64,000 bases of DNA, taken from positions 1 to 64,000 of the forward strand of contig CAZGSR010000004.1 in assembly GCA_964528645.1 (NCBI GenBank), in the 5' to 3' direction. Below are positions 9,113-18,104 of the stretch, piece by piece; positions within the stretch are counted from its first letter, which is position 1, and each line of letters begins with the position of its first letter. Origin of the DNA: UBA5734 sp964528645. Lineage in GTDB: Bacteria > Bacillota > Clostridia > Saccharofermentanales > UBA5734. A program made the translations under genes and the position numbers. The notes beneath the pieces are model-generated. The model saw only the letters and a program-made list of their open reading frames with translations. It made no database searches and was not told where the DNA came from.

Positions 9113-11662
9113 ATGGGCATCAATGACAAGGTCAGCACAGGACATCCTGGTTTTGATGAGGTGATCGACCGGCTGCGGCTGGGGGACAATGTGGTCTGGC
9201 AGGTGGATTCGCCGGAGGATTACCGCCGGATGGTGACGCCCTATGTCGAGCAAGCGATCCGCGACCAACGCCAGCTGCTGTATGTGCGCTTTGGCAGCCA
9301 TGCGCCGCTTCTTCAAGAGCACCCGGCGGTCCAGGTACACGAGCTCGATGCCAGCAAGGGCTTCGAGAGTTTCGCCACTGAGGTCCACAACCTGGTCACG
9401 GAGGCCGGGAAAAAGGCGTTCTATGTCTTTGACTGTCTGACGGACCTGCTGAAGGACTGGCATTCGGACCTGATGATCGGCAATTTCTTCAAAGTCACCT
9501 GCCCGTATCTCTACGAATTGGACACGGTGGCCTATTTTGCGGTCATCCGTGATGTCACAACGTTTGCCACGATCGCCGGGATCCGCGAAACGACCCAGCT
9601 GCTCTTAGACCTCTACCAGGTCAACGGCAAACTCTACATCCATCCGCTCAAGGTCTGGCAGCGCTATTCGCCGACGATGTTCTTCCCGCACCTGATCCAG
9701 GACCAGGATGCGATCTGTATGACAGCCAGTTCCGAGGTGGCTGAGCTTTTCGGCAGCATCCGGCGTGGTGCCAACCGGCCGGATCACTGGGATGTTGTCT
9801 TTGACAAAGCCCGCGAGGCTTTGTCAGAATCGCAGGCCGAGCAACAGCTGGTCAAACGCCAGCTCATGACGATGCTGATCGGCGGCCAGTCGCGGATGTT
9901 CGAGCTCTGCGACCGTTATTTCACGCTCCAGGACATTCTGACGATCGGCTCGCGCGAGGTGGGCACCGGATTCATCGGTGGCAAGAGCATCGGCATGCTG
10001 ATCGCGCGCAAAATCCTCGAAACGGAGGGCGGCGAACGGATGCTGTCTGATCTCGAGCCGCATGATTCGTTCTATGTTGGTTCGGATGTCTTCTACACCT
10101 ACATCGTGCAGAATGGCTGGTGGCGGCTGCGCACCCGGCAGAAAACCGGAGAAGGCTATTACCAACTGGCGCCCGAGCTGAGGGAAAAACTTCTGACCGG
10201 CCGTTTCCCAAAAGACATCCAGGAGCAATTCGTCCAGTTGCTGGAGTATTTCGGCCAGTCGCCGATCATCGTCCGCTCCAGCTCTCTGCTCGAGGATAAT
10301 TTTGGCAATGCATTCGCCGGAAAATACGAGAGCGTGTTCTGTGCCAACCAGGGCACACCGGAAGAGCGCTATGAGGCGTTTGAGCAGGCGATCCGTGATG
10401 TCTATGCCAGCATGATGAATGACGATGCGCTCGACTACCGGATGGACCGCGGTCTGGTCGACAAGGATGAGCAGATGGCCATCCTGGTCCAGCGCGTGTC
10501 CGGCGACCAGCACGGCGAGGCCTTTTTCCCCCACGTAGCTGGCGTTGGCAACTCGTCCAATCTCTATGTCTGGGACAAAAGCATCGACATGTCCGCCGGT
10601 ATGCTGCGCCTCGTCTTTGGCCTCGGCACGCGTGCGGTTGACCGCACGGCCGGCGACTATGCCCGGATCGTCTGCCTCGACGATCCGCTGCGGCTGCCAC
10701 CGACGAGCGCCAGCGACCTGAGGAAGTATTCCCAGCATGGTGCGGACCTGATTTCGCTGCGGGAAAACCGCCTCGCGACCCAGGACCTGTCCGAGATTTT
10801 CGCCCAAGACATCAAAGTCGACAAGGCGCTGTTCGCCAGCTACGACACCGAGACCGCCAACTGGCTGCGCGAACGCGGCATGACCGGCCAACCCACCCCC
10901 TATCTGTTCGATTTTAAAAAGCTGTTGGCGCAGACGGATTTTCCTGCGGTCATGAAAGAGATGCTGGCACTGCTGGAGCGGATCTATGAATACCCGGTGG
11001 ATATTGAGTTCACGGCCAATTTCGGCCGCGACAGCCGCTTTAAAATCAACCTCCTGCAATGCCGTCCGCTGCAGACGCGCGGGCTCGGCCAGGCTGTGGC
11101 CATTCCGGACACAGATGATAGGGCAGACTGCCTGTTTGCGACCAGCGGCAATTTCATGGGGGGCAACACCCATCTGCGCTTTGATACCGTGATCATGGTC
11201 CGGCCTGAGACCTACAAGGCACTCCCCGACCGGGACAAATACTCGATTGCGCGCCAGATCGGCCAGCTCAATACCAAGCTCAAGGGCCAGTCGGTCCTCC
11301 TCCTGGGCCCAGGCCGCTGGGGTACGACGACGCCTTCCCTGGGGGTTCCCGTTCACTTCTCGGAGCTCAGCCAGATGGCTGTGATCTGCGAAGTCTCCTC
11401 ACCAGAGGCTGGTTTCATGCCTGAGCTTTCCTATGGCAGCCATTTTTTCCAGGACCTGGTCGAGGCGGGGATTTTCTACGTGGCCCTGTTTGCGGGCCAG
11501 CCGGATGTTGTGTATCAGCCGGACAAAATCCTGCAGCGGGAAAACCGTCTGCTGGAGCTGTTGCCACAAAGCACAGCCTGGGCGGATGTCATCCATGTCG
11601 CCCAGGCTGAAGGAATCGAGTTATTTGCTGATATCGTGACACAGCGCGTCCTGTGCCTCTGA
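9113..11662 (+). CDS. Pseudo-RecA domain fused to PEP/pyruvate-binding domain
   Basis: An 849-residue protein. I place the start at the ATG at 9113 because it follows GGAGG at 9103-9107; an in-frame ATG at 9038 lacks a ribosome site. Residues 1-210 look like a KaiC/RecA-type fold (STGHPGFDEVIDRL), but the P-loop position reads GDNVVWQVDSPEDY, so no Walker A remains. From about 285 to 700 there is a PPDK/PEP-synthase N-terminal ATP-grasp domain with GGKSIGML (near 289) and IIVRSSSLLED (near 385). The swivelling His domain and PEP-binding barrel of true dikinases are absent. A conserved C-terminal extension contains GPGRWGTTTPSLGVPV. Related proteins exist in bacteria and archaea without an assigned reaction. 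A phosphotransfer or regulatory role is only a guess. Confidence 0.75.
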   Translation: MGINDKVSTGHPGFDEVIDRLRLGDNVVWQVDSPEDYRRMVTPYVEQAIRDQRQLLYVRFGSHAPLLQEHPAVQVHELDASKGFESFATEVHNLVTEAGKKAFYVFDCLTDLLKDWHSDLMIGNFFKVTCPYLYELDTVAYFAVIRDVTTFATIAGIRETTQLLLDLYQVNGKLYIHPLKVWQRYSPTMFFPHLIQDQDAICMTASSEVAELFGSIRRGANRPDHWDVVFDKAREALSESQAEQQLVKRQLMTMLIGGQSRMFELCDRYFTLQDILTIGSREVGTGFIGGKSIGMLIARKILETEGGERMLSDLEPHDSFYVGSDVFYTYIVQNGWWRLRTRQKTGEGYYQLAPELREKLLTGRFPKDIQEQFVQLLEYFGQSPIIVRSSSLLEDNFGNAFAGKYESVFCANQGTPEERYEAFEQAIRDVYASMMNDDALDYRMDRGLVDKDEQMAILVQRVSGDQHGEAFFPHVAGVGNSSNLYVWDKSIDMSAGMLRLVFGLGTRAVDRTAGDYARIVCLDDPLRLPPTSASDLRKYSQHGADLISLRENRLATQDLSEIFAQDIKVDKALFASYDTETANWLRERGMTGQPTPYLFDFKKLLAQTDFPAVMKEMLALLERIYEYPVDIEFTANFGRDSRFKINLLQCRPLQTRGLGQAVAIPDTDDRADCLFATSGNFMGGNTHLRFDTVIMVRPETYKALPDRDKYSIARQIGQLNTKLKGQSVLLLGPGRWGTTTPSLGVPVHFSELSQMAVICEVSSPEAGFMPELSYGSHFFQDLVEAGIFYVALFAGQPDVVYQPDKILQRENRLLELLPQSTAWADVIHVAQAEGIELFADIVTQRVLCL

Positions 11663-11669
11663 AAGAACC

Positions 11670-12122
11670 TTAATAGAAACTGTACATGATTTCTTCGAAG
11701 ATTTCGGCGATGAAGCCGCCCGCGAGAATCGAGAAAATCAATCCGATCGCCGCCAGGATCAAGGCTGCCCGGGCGTAGTTTTTCTTGTTGAGATTGGCAG
11801 AACTGCCAAAGGCCCATTTGAACAACAAGATGATATTCAGGATCGGGATGGCCAGCAAGAAGAACATACCGATGTACTGGCCGACCCCGAGTGGTGCATC
11901 CAGGGCAGCCATGGGGGCATAAGCCGGCTGGGCAGGTGCGGATGCATGGCTGTAGACCGGCTGGGCCTGGGGCGGTGGATTGTAAGCCGGTTGAGCCGGA
12001 GCGGGCGGTGGTGTGTTAGCTGGCTGAGCTGGAGCAGCCTGAGTGCGCCCGGTCGTCGCGCCGCAGGCGGTGCAGAATTTGGCATTGTCAGGTAGCTGGT
12101 TACCGCAACTTTCACAAAACAT
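11670..12122 (-). CDS. Zinc-ribbon protein with two membrane segments
   Basis: A 150-residue protein. It opens with a zinc ribbon made of two CxxC knuckles (CESCG at 3-7 and CTACG at 17-21). A Pro/Ala/Gln-rich tether with PAQPAY-like repeats follows to about residue 75, then two hydrophobic segments (near 80-100 and 120-140). Such zinc-ribbon membrane proteins are common in Firmicutes and have no assigned function. The ribosome site AAAGGAGA lies 8 bases before ATG. It sits 83 bases after the GH13 gene in the same direction, so it could be the last gene of the glycogen operon. It converges with the upstream dikinase-like gene, 7 bases apart. Confidence 0.8.
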   Translation of the reverse strand: MFCESCGNQLPDNAKFCTACGATTGRTQAAPAQPANTPPPAPAQPAYNPPPQAQPVYSHASAPAQPAYAPMAALDAPLGVGQYIGMFFLLAIPILNIILLFKWAFGSSANLNKKNYARAALILAAIGLIFSILAGGFIAEIFEEIMYSFY

Positions 12123-12205
12123 CGTTCAGATCTCCTTTTTGCTTGTATATGTGATGCCAGAAATCGGCTATCCAAGATGTGTCTGCCTCTAGAGTATCAA
12201 TCCAT

Positions 12206-14203
12206 TCACCAAGTTTCCAGCTCTGTCCGGATTTCCGTGGCCCCTGCCTGCAAGATGCCGCCATAGGCCAGGAGCTGGTCGCCGTTGGAACTCCAGGGGA
12301 CTGGGACTGGATGGGGGCTGCGGTTAATCGCGACGCGCACACGCTCGGGGCCTTCGACAAAATGGCCGAAAGCATCTCGCCCGAGGTCGAGGAAGCGTTC
12401 GATCACCACAACCGCGTCACTGTCATAAGTCAGACGCACATGGCCTGTCTGCAGCACGGGCCATTGCTTGCGCAGCTGGCCCAGCTTCCGGAACCAGTCG
12501 ACCAAGGTACGCTCTTCCCTGCCCCAGGGATACGTCCGGCGGTTGAAGGGGTCTCGATAACCCTCCAGACCGGCCTCATCGCCATAGTAGATTGCCGCCA
12601 TGCCGGGAAATGCGATCTGGAACAGAAAACACAGGCGCAGCAGAGCCAGACCGCGCTGGCGGGCGGGCGGAGACAGTAAGGTCCTGGCCTGGAGTTCACG
12701 GCTGCCTGGATCAGGCAGGCCAGCCAGGACGGTGATTGCCCGCGGAATGTCATGGCTGGAAATCAGGTTCATCCCGGCATAGAAAGACGCCAGTGGGTAG
12801 CTTTCGCGGATCGATTCGAGCTGATTGACCAGGACATGGCTGGACAGGTGGTGGGTGAACCAGTCCAGCAGGGCTTTCTGGAACGGATAGCCCATGATGC
12901 TGTCATGGGTGCGCCCAAAAAGGAAATCACGGTAGGTGCCATAACTGATCTTGTGGCTGGCATTCTCCCAGACTTCACCCAAGACTGCTACGTCTGGACG
13001 CTCCTTGCGCATGGTGCGGCGAATTTCGCGCAGGAAATGGTCGGGCAGTTCATCGGAGACATCGAGCCTGAAGCCACTGACACCACGACGCAGCCAGGTC
13101 CGCAGGACGCCGTTTTCACCACAGATGTATTCGATGAAACTCAAGTCATGCTCTTTGACATTCGGCAGATCAGGGAACCCCCACCAGGAGTCGTAGAACA
13201 GATCCTCACCCTTGCGATGGAAGGTGTACCAGTCCGTGAAAGGGGACAGACCCTGGCCAGTCATTTCCTGGTAAGCACCGTTTCCCGGATAGCGGGCGAA
13301 TCGGTTGAAATAGCGACTGTCTGCTCCAGTATGGCTGAAAACACCATCGAGGATGACATGGATCCCGCGCGCTCTGGCAGCACGGCAAAGTGCCATCAGG
13401 TCCGCATTCGTCCCCAGCAAGGGATCGACATGCTCATAGTCTCCCGTGTCGTAGCGATGATTGGAACGCGCCTCGAAAATGGGATTGAGGTACAGGACCG
13501 TAACCCCCAGCTGCTCGATGTAATCGAGCTTTTCTGTGATCCCAGCGAGTGAACCACCATAAAAGTCGCAGGCCAGGTATCCGGTTTCGGGCCGGCCCTG
13601 ATAGTCGACCTCATCCTGCCACTGATCATGGAAGAGTCGCTCGGGCCGTTTCAGGGCAGCTTTGTCAAATCGCTCCGGGGAGAAGTCGCGATCGCGGTTG
13701 AACCGGTCGGGAAAGATCTGGTAAATGACAGATCCGATCATCCAGGATGGAACGGCGAAATCCGGATCGTAAATTGTGATCTGGAAAGGGCTGGGATGAT
13801 GGGCGTCACCGGGCTGATAGTGTGGATGATGGTGGCTGATCCAGCCGCTGCCATCGCCATACAGGTCACACGTATAGTAGGCTCTGTTCTCCCCGCTCTG
13901 GATCTCGAACCAATAGAAAAACAACCCAGGTTCAGACGGCAAGGTCACCGAGGCCTCATAGTCGACCGTGATATCTGACTCCAGAGTCCCCGGCAGCGCT
14001 GGCTGTTGCCGGACATCCATGCGCTGGCGGCTCTCCTGGAACTGGTACAGGCCGTAGGCATAGCAAAGATAAACCCCGGTCACCGCCTGGACTTCGTCCG
14101 GTGTGTGGCTGATGCTGATCGCCAGGGTGACCAAAGAATGAGCCGGTAGAGCGCCATAGGGATGGCGATACCGGCTCTGGCGACTTTGGTGAAATGCTTT
14201 CAT
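12206..14203 (-). CDS. GH13 alpha-glycosidase (cyclomaltodextrinase/neopullulanase-like)
   Basis: A 665-residue glycoside hydrolase family 13 enzyme. An N-terminal beta domain of about 150 residues precedes the TIM barrel (SVIYQIFPDRFNR near 165). Catalytic motifs are present: GFRLDVSDELP for the nucleophile Asp, VLGEVWENAS for the acid/base Glu and SSHDIPR for the third carboxylate, plus DGVFSHTG. There is no signal peptide, so it acts in the cytoplasm on maltodextrin or glycogen-derived oligosaccharides. It lies 9 bases after glgA, as the last enzyme of the glycogen operon. The exact activity (maltogenic, pullulan-cleaving or debranching) cannot be told from sequence alone. Confidence 0.88.
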   Translation of the reverse strand: MKAFHQSRQSRYRHPYGALPAHSLVTLAISISHTPDEVQAVTGVYLCYAYGLYQFQESRQRMDVRQQPALPGTLESDITVDYEASVTLPSEPGLFFYWFEIQSGENRAYYTCDLYGDGSGWISHHHPHYQPGDAHHPSPFQITIYDPDFAVPSWMIGSVIYQIFPDRFNRDRDFSPERFDKAALKRPERLFHDQWQDEVDYQGRPETGYLACDFYGGSLAGITEKLDYIEQLGVTVLYLNPIFEARSNHRYDTGDYEHVDPLLGTNADLMALCRAARARGIHVILDGVFSHTGADSRYFNRFARYPGNGAYQEMTGQGLSPFTDWYTFHRKGEDLFYDSWWGFPDLPNVKEHDLSFIEYICGENGVLRTWLRRGVSGFRLDVSDELPDHFLREIRRTMRKERPDVAVLGEVWENASHKISYGTYRDFLFGRTHDSIMGYPFQKALLDWFTHHLSSHVLVNQLESIRESYPLASFYAGMNLISSHDIPRAITVLAGLPDPGSRELQARTLLSPPARQRGLALLRLCFLFQIAFPGMAAIYYGDEAGLEGYRDPFNRRTYPWGREERTLVDWFRKLGQLRKQWPVLQTGHVRLTYDSDAVVVIERFLDLGRDAFGHFVEGPERVRVAINRSPHPVPVPWSSNGDQLLAYGGILQAGATEIRTELETW

Positions 14204-14212
14204 AGCGACGGC

Positions 14213-15661
14213 TTAGCCCTGGGCCAGCACAGTTTCGAACAAATCCTTGTACTGCTGGGCGGATTTGTCCCAGGAGTAGTCACCCTTCATGGCATTATCT
14301 ACCAGCTGGGCCCAGGACTGGGGATTCTCGCGGTAGATCTTGGCTGCTTCTTTGGTCAGGAACAGGAAGTCGTGGGCATTGATATTGGGGAATGAGAACC
14401 CATTGCCCTCGCCCGTCTCGACATTGAACGGGGTGACGGTGTCTTTTAGCCCACCGGTGGCGCGGACAACTGGGATGGTACCATAGCGCATCGAGATCAT
14501 CTGCGACAGGCCACAGGGTTCGAACAGCGAGGGCATCAGGAACATATCTGCGCCGGCATACATGCGGTGCGACAGGGCCTGGTCGAATTCCAGCCGGACG
14601 GTCAGGCGGCCGCCGCGGAAAGCGCCCATATGCCAGAAGCGATGTTCGTACTCGGGATCGCCTGTACCGAGGATGACGACCTGGATACCATCATCGAGCA
14701 TCTCGTCCAGGACGCGCAGGAGCAAGTCGACACCTTTCTGGTCTACCAGGCGGGAGATCATGACTGCCAGCGGGATGTCCGGATCAATGGTCAGGCCCAT
14801 TTCTTTCTGCAGGGCTTCTTTGCATTCAGCCTTACCTTCACCCCAGGTGTTGCGATCATAATGGGCTGCAATATATTTGTCTGTGGCGGGATCGTATGAG
14901 TCGACATCGATCCCGTTCAGAATCCCGCTGACCTTGTAGGCCATGCTCTGCAACAGCCAGTTAAGGCCTTCGCCAAAATATTCGGTCATGATTTCACCGG
15001 CATAGGTCGGTGAAACCGTGGTCACGCGGTCGGCATAGACAATGCCTGCCTTCATGAAGTTCGGTACACCATCCTTGAGCACACCATACTCGGACATGAT
15101 CCGGTCTGGCAGCTCCATCATGTCAGCGATCATGTCATAGCTGTGGATGCCCTGGTATTTGAGATTGTGGATCGTGTAGACCGTCTTCATCTGGTTGAAC
15201 TTGCCGTAGGGACGGTAGTGGGCTTCCATCAGGGCCGGGATCATGCCAGCCTGCCAGTCGTTCAGGTGCAGGATATCCGGCTCGAAATCCATCGGTTCAC
15301 CGATGACCTCGAGTACGGCACGCTGGAAAAAGCTGAAGCGCTCGACGTCAAAGGTATACTCAATGTAGAGCTGGCTGTGGCCGAAATAATACTCATTGTC
15401 GATGAAATAAATCGGCACCTCATTGAAATCCATGCGGTAAACGCCACAATACAACGTCCGCCAGCCCATGCGGACCATTTTCCAGCCCAGGAAGTCGAGC
15501 TTGTCAGTGTATTTGTCCTTGATCTGCTTGTACATGGGCAGGATACAGCGAATGTCGACGCCAATCTTGCGCAGGCGCTGTGGCAGGGCACCGGCAACGT
15601 CGCCCAGGCCGCCGGCCTTGGCCAGTGGTGCCAGTTCGGATGTGACGAGCAGGACTTTCAA
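14213..15661 (-). CDS. glgA: Glycogen synthase (ADP-glucose)
   Basis: A 482-residue GT5 glycogen synthase that transfers glucose from ADP-glucose to the non-reducing ends of glycogen. The N-terminus MKVLLVTSELAPLAKAGGLG carries the KxGG substrate-binding motif at 15-18. The second Rossmann domain begins near residue 290 (PLAVMISRLVDQKG), with the late acceptor-site motif SLFEPCGLSQM. Length is normal for the family. It overlaps glgD by 4 bases, which indicates translational coupling within the operon. Confidence 0.96.
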   Translation of the reverse strand: MKVLLVTSELAPLAKAGGLGDVAGALPQRLRKIGVDIRCILPMYKQIKDKYTDKLDFLGWKMVRMGWRTLYCGVYRMDFNEVPIYFIDNEYYFGHSQLYIEYTFDVERFSFFQRAVLEVIGEPMDFEPDILHLNDWQAGMIPALMEAHYRPYGKFNQMKTVYTIHNLKYQGIHSYDMIADMMELPDRIMSEYGVLKDGVPNFMKAGIVYADRVTTVSPTYAGEIMTEYFGEGLNWLLQSMAYKVSGILNGIDVDSYDPATDKYIAAHYDRNTWGEGKAECKEALQKEMGLTIDPDIPLAVMISRLVDQKGVDLLLRVLDEMLDDGIQVVILGTGDPEYEHRFWHMGAFRGGRLTVRLEFDQALSHRMYAGADMFLMPSLFEPCGLSQMISMRYGTIPVVRATGGLKDTVTPFNVETGEGNGFSFPNINAHDFLFLTKEAAKIYRENPQSWAQLVDNAMKGDYSWDKSAQQYKDLFETVLAQG

Positions 15662-16770
15662 ACGATCGCCTTCTTTCCGATGACGACCGGGTAGTCTGCC
15701 TGGCCGAGCAGTTTAATGCCGGGGCGGATAACACATTGCTTGTCTATGATGACATTTTCCAGGATGACACCCTCGGAGACATAGACATCCTGCATGATGA
15801 TGCTGTTCTTGATCACGGCATGGCGGGAGATGGTCGCCCCGCGGAAGACCATGCTGTTGGTCACGCTGCCCAGGATGCGACAACCGTCAGAAATAACGCT
15901 GTTGCTGACCTCGTTATTCTCATCGTAAAGGCTCGGGGCTTCGTCCTTGACCTTGGTATAGACTGGCAGGTCGGGATTGAAGATCTCCTCGCGGATGTCG
16001 TCTTCGAGCATTTTCATCGTGGCATTGAAATAGGTAGCCACGGAATTGATCCGCAGCACCAGTCCCTTGTACTCCATACCACGAATCTTGAACTGATCAT
16101 AGCGGCGCAGAAGCTTCTCGATTGAGAAATCGGTTTCGCTCCGGGCGATCATTTCGCTGACCAGGTCGAGCAGCAGCTCGCGATTGATCACCATGACGCC
16201 CATCGAGCAGCGGGTGCTGGATGGTTTGGCCGGATTCATCATCATGTCCTGCACCAGACCCTTGCGGTCGATGTCCAGGATGACACTGGGGGAACCATAG
16301 CGGATGCCGTCGCGATTGTACATGACTGTCATATCTGCACCGCTGTCTTCGTGACGGGCGACCAGCTCAACAAAGGTCGAGTTGAAGATGACATTGGGAT
16401 TGGCCAGGATGACGTATTTGTGGGCATCTGCCTGCAAGAAATCCAGAAGGCCGACGAGGTCGTCGCCCTCGATGTTCGAATCGGTATTGGATGAATTGAT
16501 GTAAGGCGGCAGGATCTGCAAGCCTTGTTTCTTGCGGTCGAGATCCCACGAGCTGCCGGTGCCCAGATGGTCCATCAGGGATTTGTATTTGTTCATCGCC
16601 GTGATTCCGACATTGGTGATGCCGGAATTGACCATGTTGGAAAGCATGAAATCGATGATGCGATAGCGGCCGGCAAACGGCATGGCGGCCAGGGCACGGG
16701 GGCGGGATAATTCCCCAAGGTGAATTTTTTTGTTGTCGGCCAGTATCAGGCCCATTGCATTGATAAACAT
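15658..16770 (-). CDS. glgD: Glucose-1-phosphate adenylyltransferase, GlgD subunit
   Basis: A 370-residue homologue of ADP-glucose pyrophosphorylase, of the GlgD type that pairs with GlgC in Firmicutes. The start is the ATG at 16770, 8 bases after AAGGAGG; a TTG six codons upstream overlaps that ribosome site. The nucleotidyltransferase domain (FAGRYRIIDFMLSN near 33-46) lacks the GGxGxRL signature, which here reads ILADNKKIHLGEL, as expected for the regulatory, poorly catalytic subunit. The C-terminal third is a left-handed beta-helix (VSNSVISDGCRILGSV). It controls the rate of ADP-glucose supply. Confidence 0.95.
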   Translation of the reverse strand: MFINAMGLILADNKKIHLGELSRPRALAAMPFAGRYRIIDFMLSNMVNSGITNVGITAMNKYKSLMDHLGTGSSWDLDRKKQGLQILPPYINSSNTDSNIEGDDLVGLLDFLQADAHKYVILANPNVIFNSTFVELVARHEDSGADMTVMYNRDGIRYGSPSVILDIDRKGLVQDMMMNPAKPSSTRCSMGVMVINRELLLDLVSEMIARSETDFSIEKLLRRYDQFKIRGMEYKGLVLRINSVATYFNATMKMLEDDIREEIFNPDLPVYTKVKDEAPSLYDENNEVSNSVISDGCRILGSVTNSMVFRGATISRHAVIKNSIIMQDVYVSEGVILENVIIDKQCVIRPGIKLLGQADYPVVIGKKAIV

Positions 16771-16794
16771 ACGGGTTGCCTCCTTCAAGTGCGG

Positions 16795-18057
16795 TTATCC
16801 GTGGACCCGGAACGAGTATTCGATGTACTCGTCCGAATCCTGGTCATCCTGGTGTTCGATCATGCAGTTGCCAGGAATGGTGGCTTCGTCACGGATCTTG
16901 AGCCCGCGCTCGAAAACGGTGATGCCATTGGAACAGAGCTTGGTATTGGTGTATTTGCACTCGCCTTCGATGCTGGCACCGACCCGGGCGTTCTTGCCGA
17001 TGATGGTTCCCATGCCGACGATGCATTTGTCAACGAGAGCCCCTGCCTGGACTGTAACGCCCGGCATCAGGATCGAGTCCCGCACGATCGCGCCTTTTTC
17101 CACCACGACGCTGTTGGACAGGACGGAGTGTTCAACCGTGCCATAGATGCTGCAACCGTCGGTCAGGGCGCTGTTGATCACCCGGGCACCCTTGGCGATG
17201 TAATGGGCTGGTTTGACCGGATTGCGGCTGTAGATCTTCCAGGAGCGGTCCATCAGGTTGATCTCCTCAGGCTGGTCGAGGATGTCCATGTTGGCTTCCC
17301 AGAGACTGTCGATCGTGCCGACGTCTTTCCAATAGCCTGAGAAGCGGTAAGCGATCAATTTCTGGCCTTCGGCGAGCATGTTGGGGATGATGTTCTTGCC
17401 AAAGTCATGGTTGGAATCGCTGCGGGCTTCGTCTTCGACCAGCATCCGGCGCAGGGTGTCCCATTTGAAGACATAGACGCCCATCGAGGCGAGGTTGCTC
17501 TTCGGCTGCTTGGGCTTTTCTTCAAACTCAACGACAACGTTATTGGCATCGGTATTCATGATGCCAAAGCGGCTGGCTTCCTCCCACGGGACTTCGAAGA
17601 CTGCAATGGTTGCGTCCGCATTCTCCCGGATATGGGACAGGATCATCTTGGCATAGTTCATCTTGTAGATGTGGTCACCGGACAGGATGACCACGTGTTT
17701 CGGATCATAGCTGTCGATGAATTCACAGTTCTGGTAGATGGCATTGGCTGTGCCTTTGTACCAGTCGCTCCGGGCGCTGCTCTGGTACGGTGGCAGGATG
17801 TAGGCACCGCCATTGTTGCGGTCGAGGTCCCACGGGTGGCCGTTGCCGATGTAGGTGTTCAATGCCAGAGGCTGGTATTGGGTCAGGACACCGACAGTTT
17901 CGATCCCAGAGTTGATGCAGTTGCTCAATGGGAAGTCAATGATCCGGTAACGACTGCCGAACGGAACGGCCGGCTTAGCCAGGTACTTGGTCAGAGTTCC
18001 AAGTCGTGAGCCTTGCCCACCTGCGAGTATCATCGCGATTACTTCTTGTCTTGCCAC
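16795..18057 (-). CDS. glgC: Glucose-1-phosphate adenylyltransferase, GlgC catalytic subunit
   Basis: A 420-residue enzyme that makes ADP-glucose from ATP and glucose-1-phosphate, the committed step of glycogen synthesis. The signature GGQGSRLGTLTKYLAKPAVP sits at 13-32 and RYRIIDFPLSN follows. Catalytic and substrate-site segments (ILSGDHIYKMNY, FEEKP) are intact, followed by a C-terminal beta-helix. The start is GTG at 18057 behind a strong TAGGAGG. It is 24 bases upstream of glgD. Confidence 0.97.
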   Translation of the reverse strand: MARQEVIAMILAGGQGSRLGTLTKYLAKPAVPFGSRYRIIDFPLSNCINSGIETVGVLTQYQPLALNTYIGNGHPWDLDRNNGGAYILPPYQSSARSDWYKGTANAIYQNCEFIDSYDPKHVVILSGDHIYKMNYAKMILSHIRENADATIAVFEVPWEEASRFGIMNTDANNVVVEFEEKPKQPKSNLASMGVYVFKWDTLRRMLVEDEARSDSNHDFGKNIIPNMLAEGQKLIAYRFSGYWKDVGTIDSLWEANMDILDQPEEINLMDRSWKIYSRNPVKPAHYIAKGARVINSALTDGCSIYGTVEHSVLSNSVVVEKGAIVRDSILMPGVTVQAGALVDKCIVGMGTIIGKNARVGASIEGECKYTNTKLCSNGITVFERGLKIRDEATIPGNCMIEHQDDQDSDEYIEYSFRVHG

Positions 18058-18104
18058 AAAAATCCCTCCTAAATTAAACGGTCTATCGTAGAATAATCAT
18101 CTGT

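Noticed and set aside
9824..11356. 510-codon open frame on the minus strand
   Set aside because: It lies opposite the PEP/pyruvate-binding gene, whose motifs and ribosome site are clear; the antisense translation has no recognisable domain.
15658..16770. GlgD as a degraded GlgC copy
   Set aside because: Loss of the GGxGxRL signature is the normal state of the GlgD subunit in Firmicutes, and the gene is intact and coupled in the operon.
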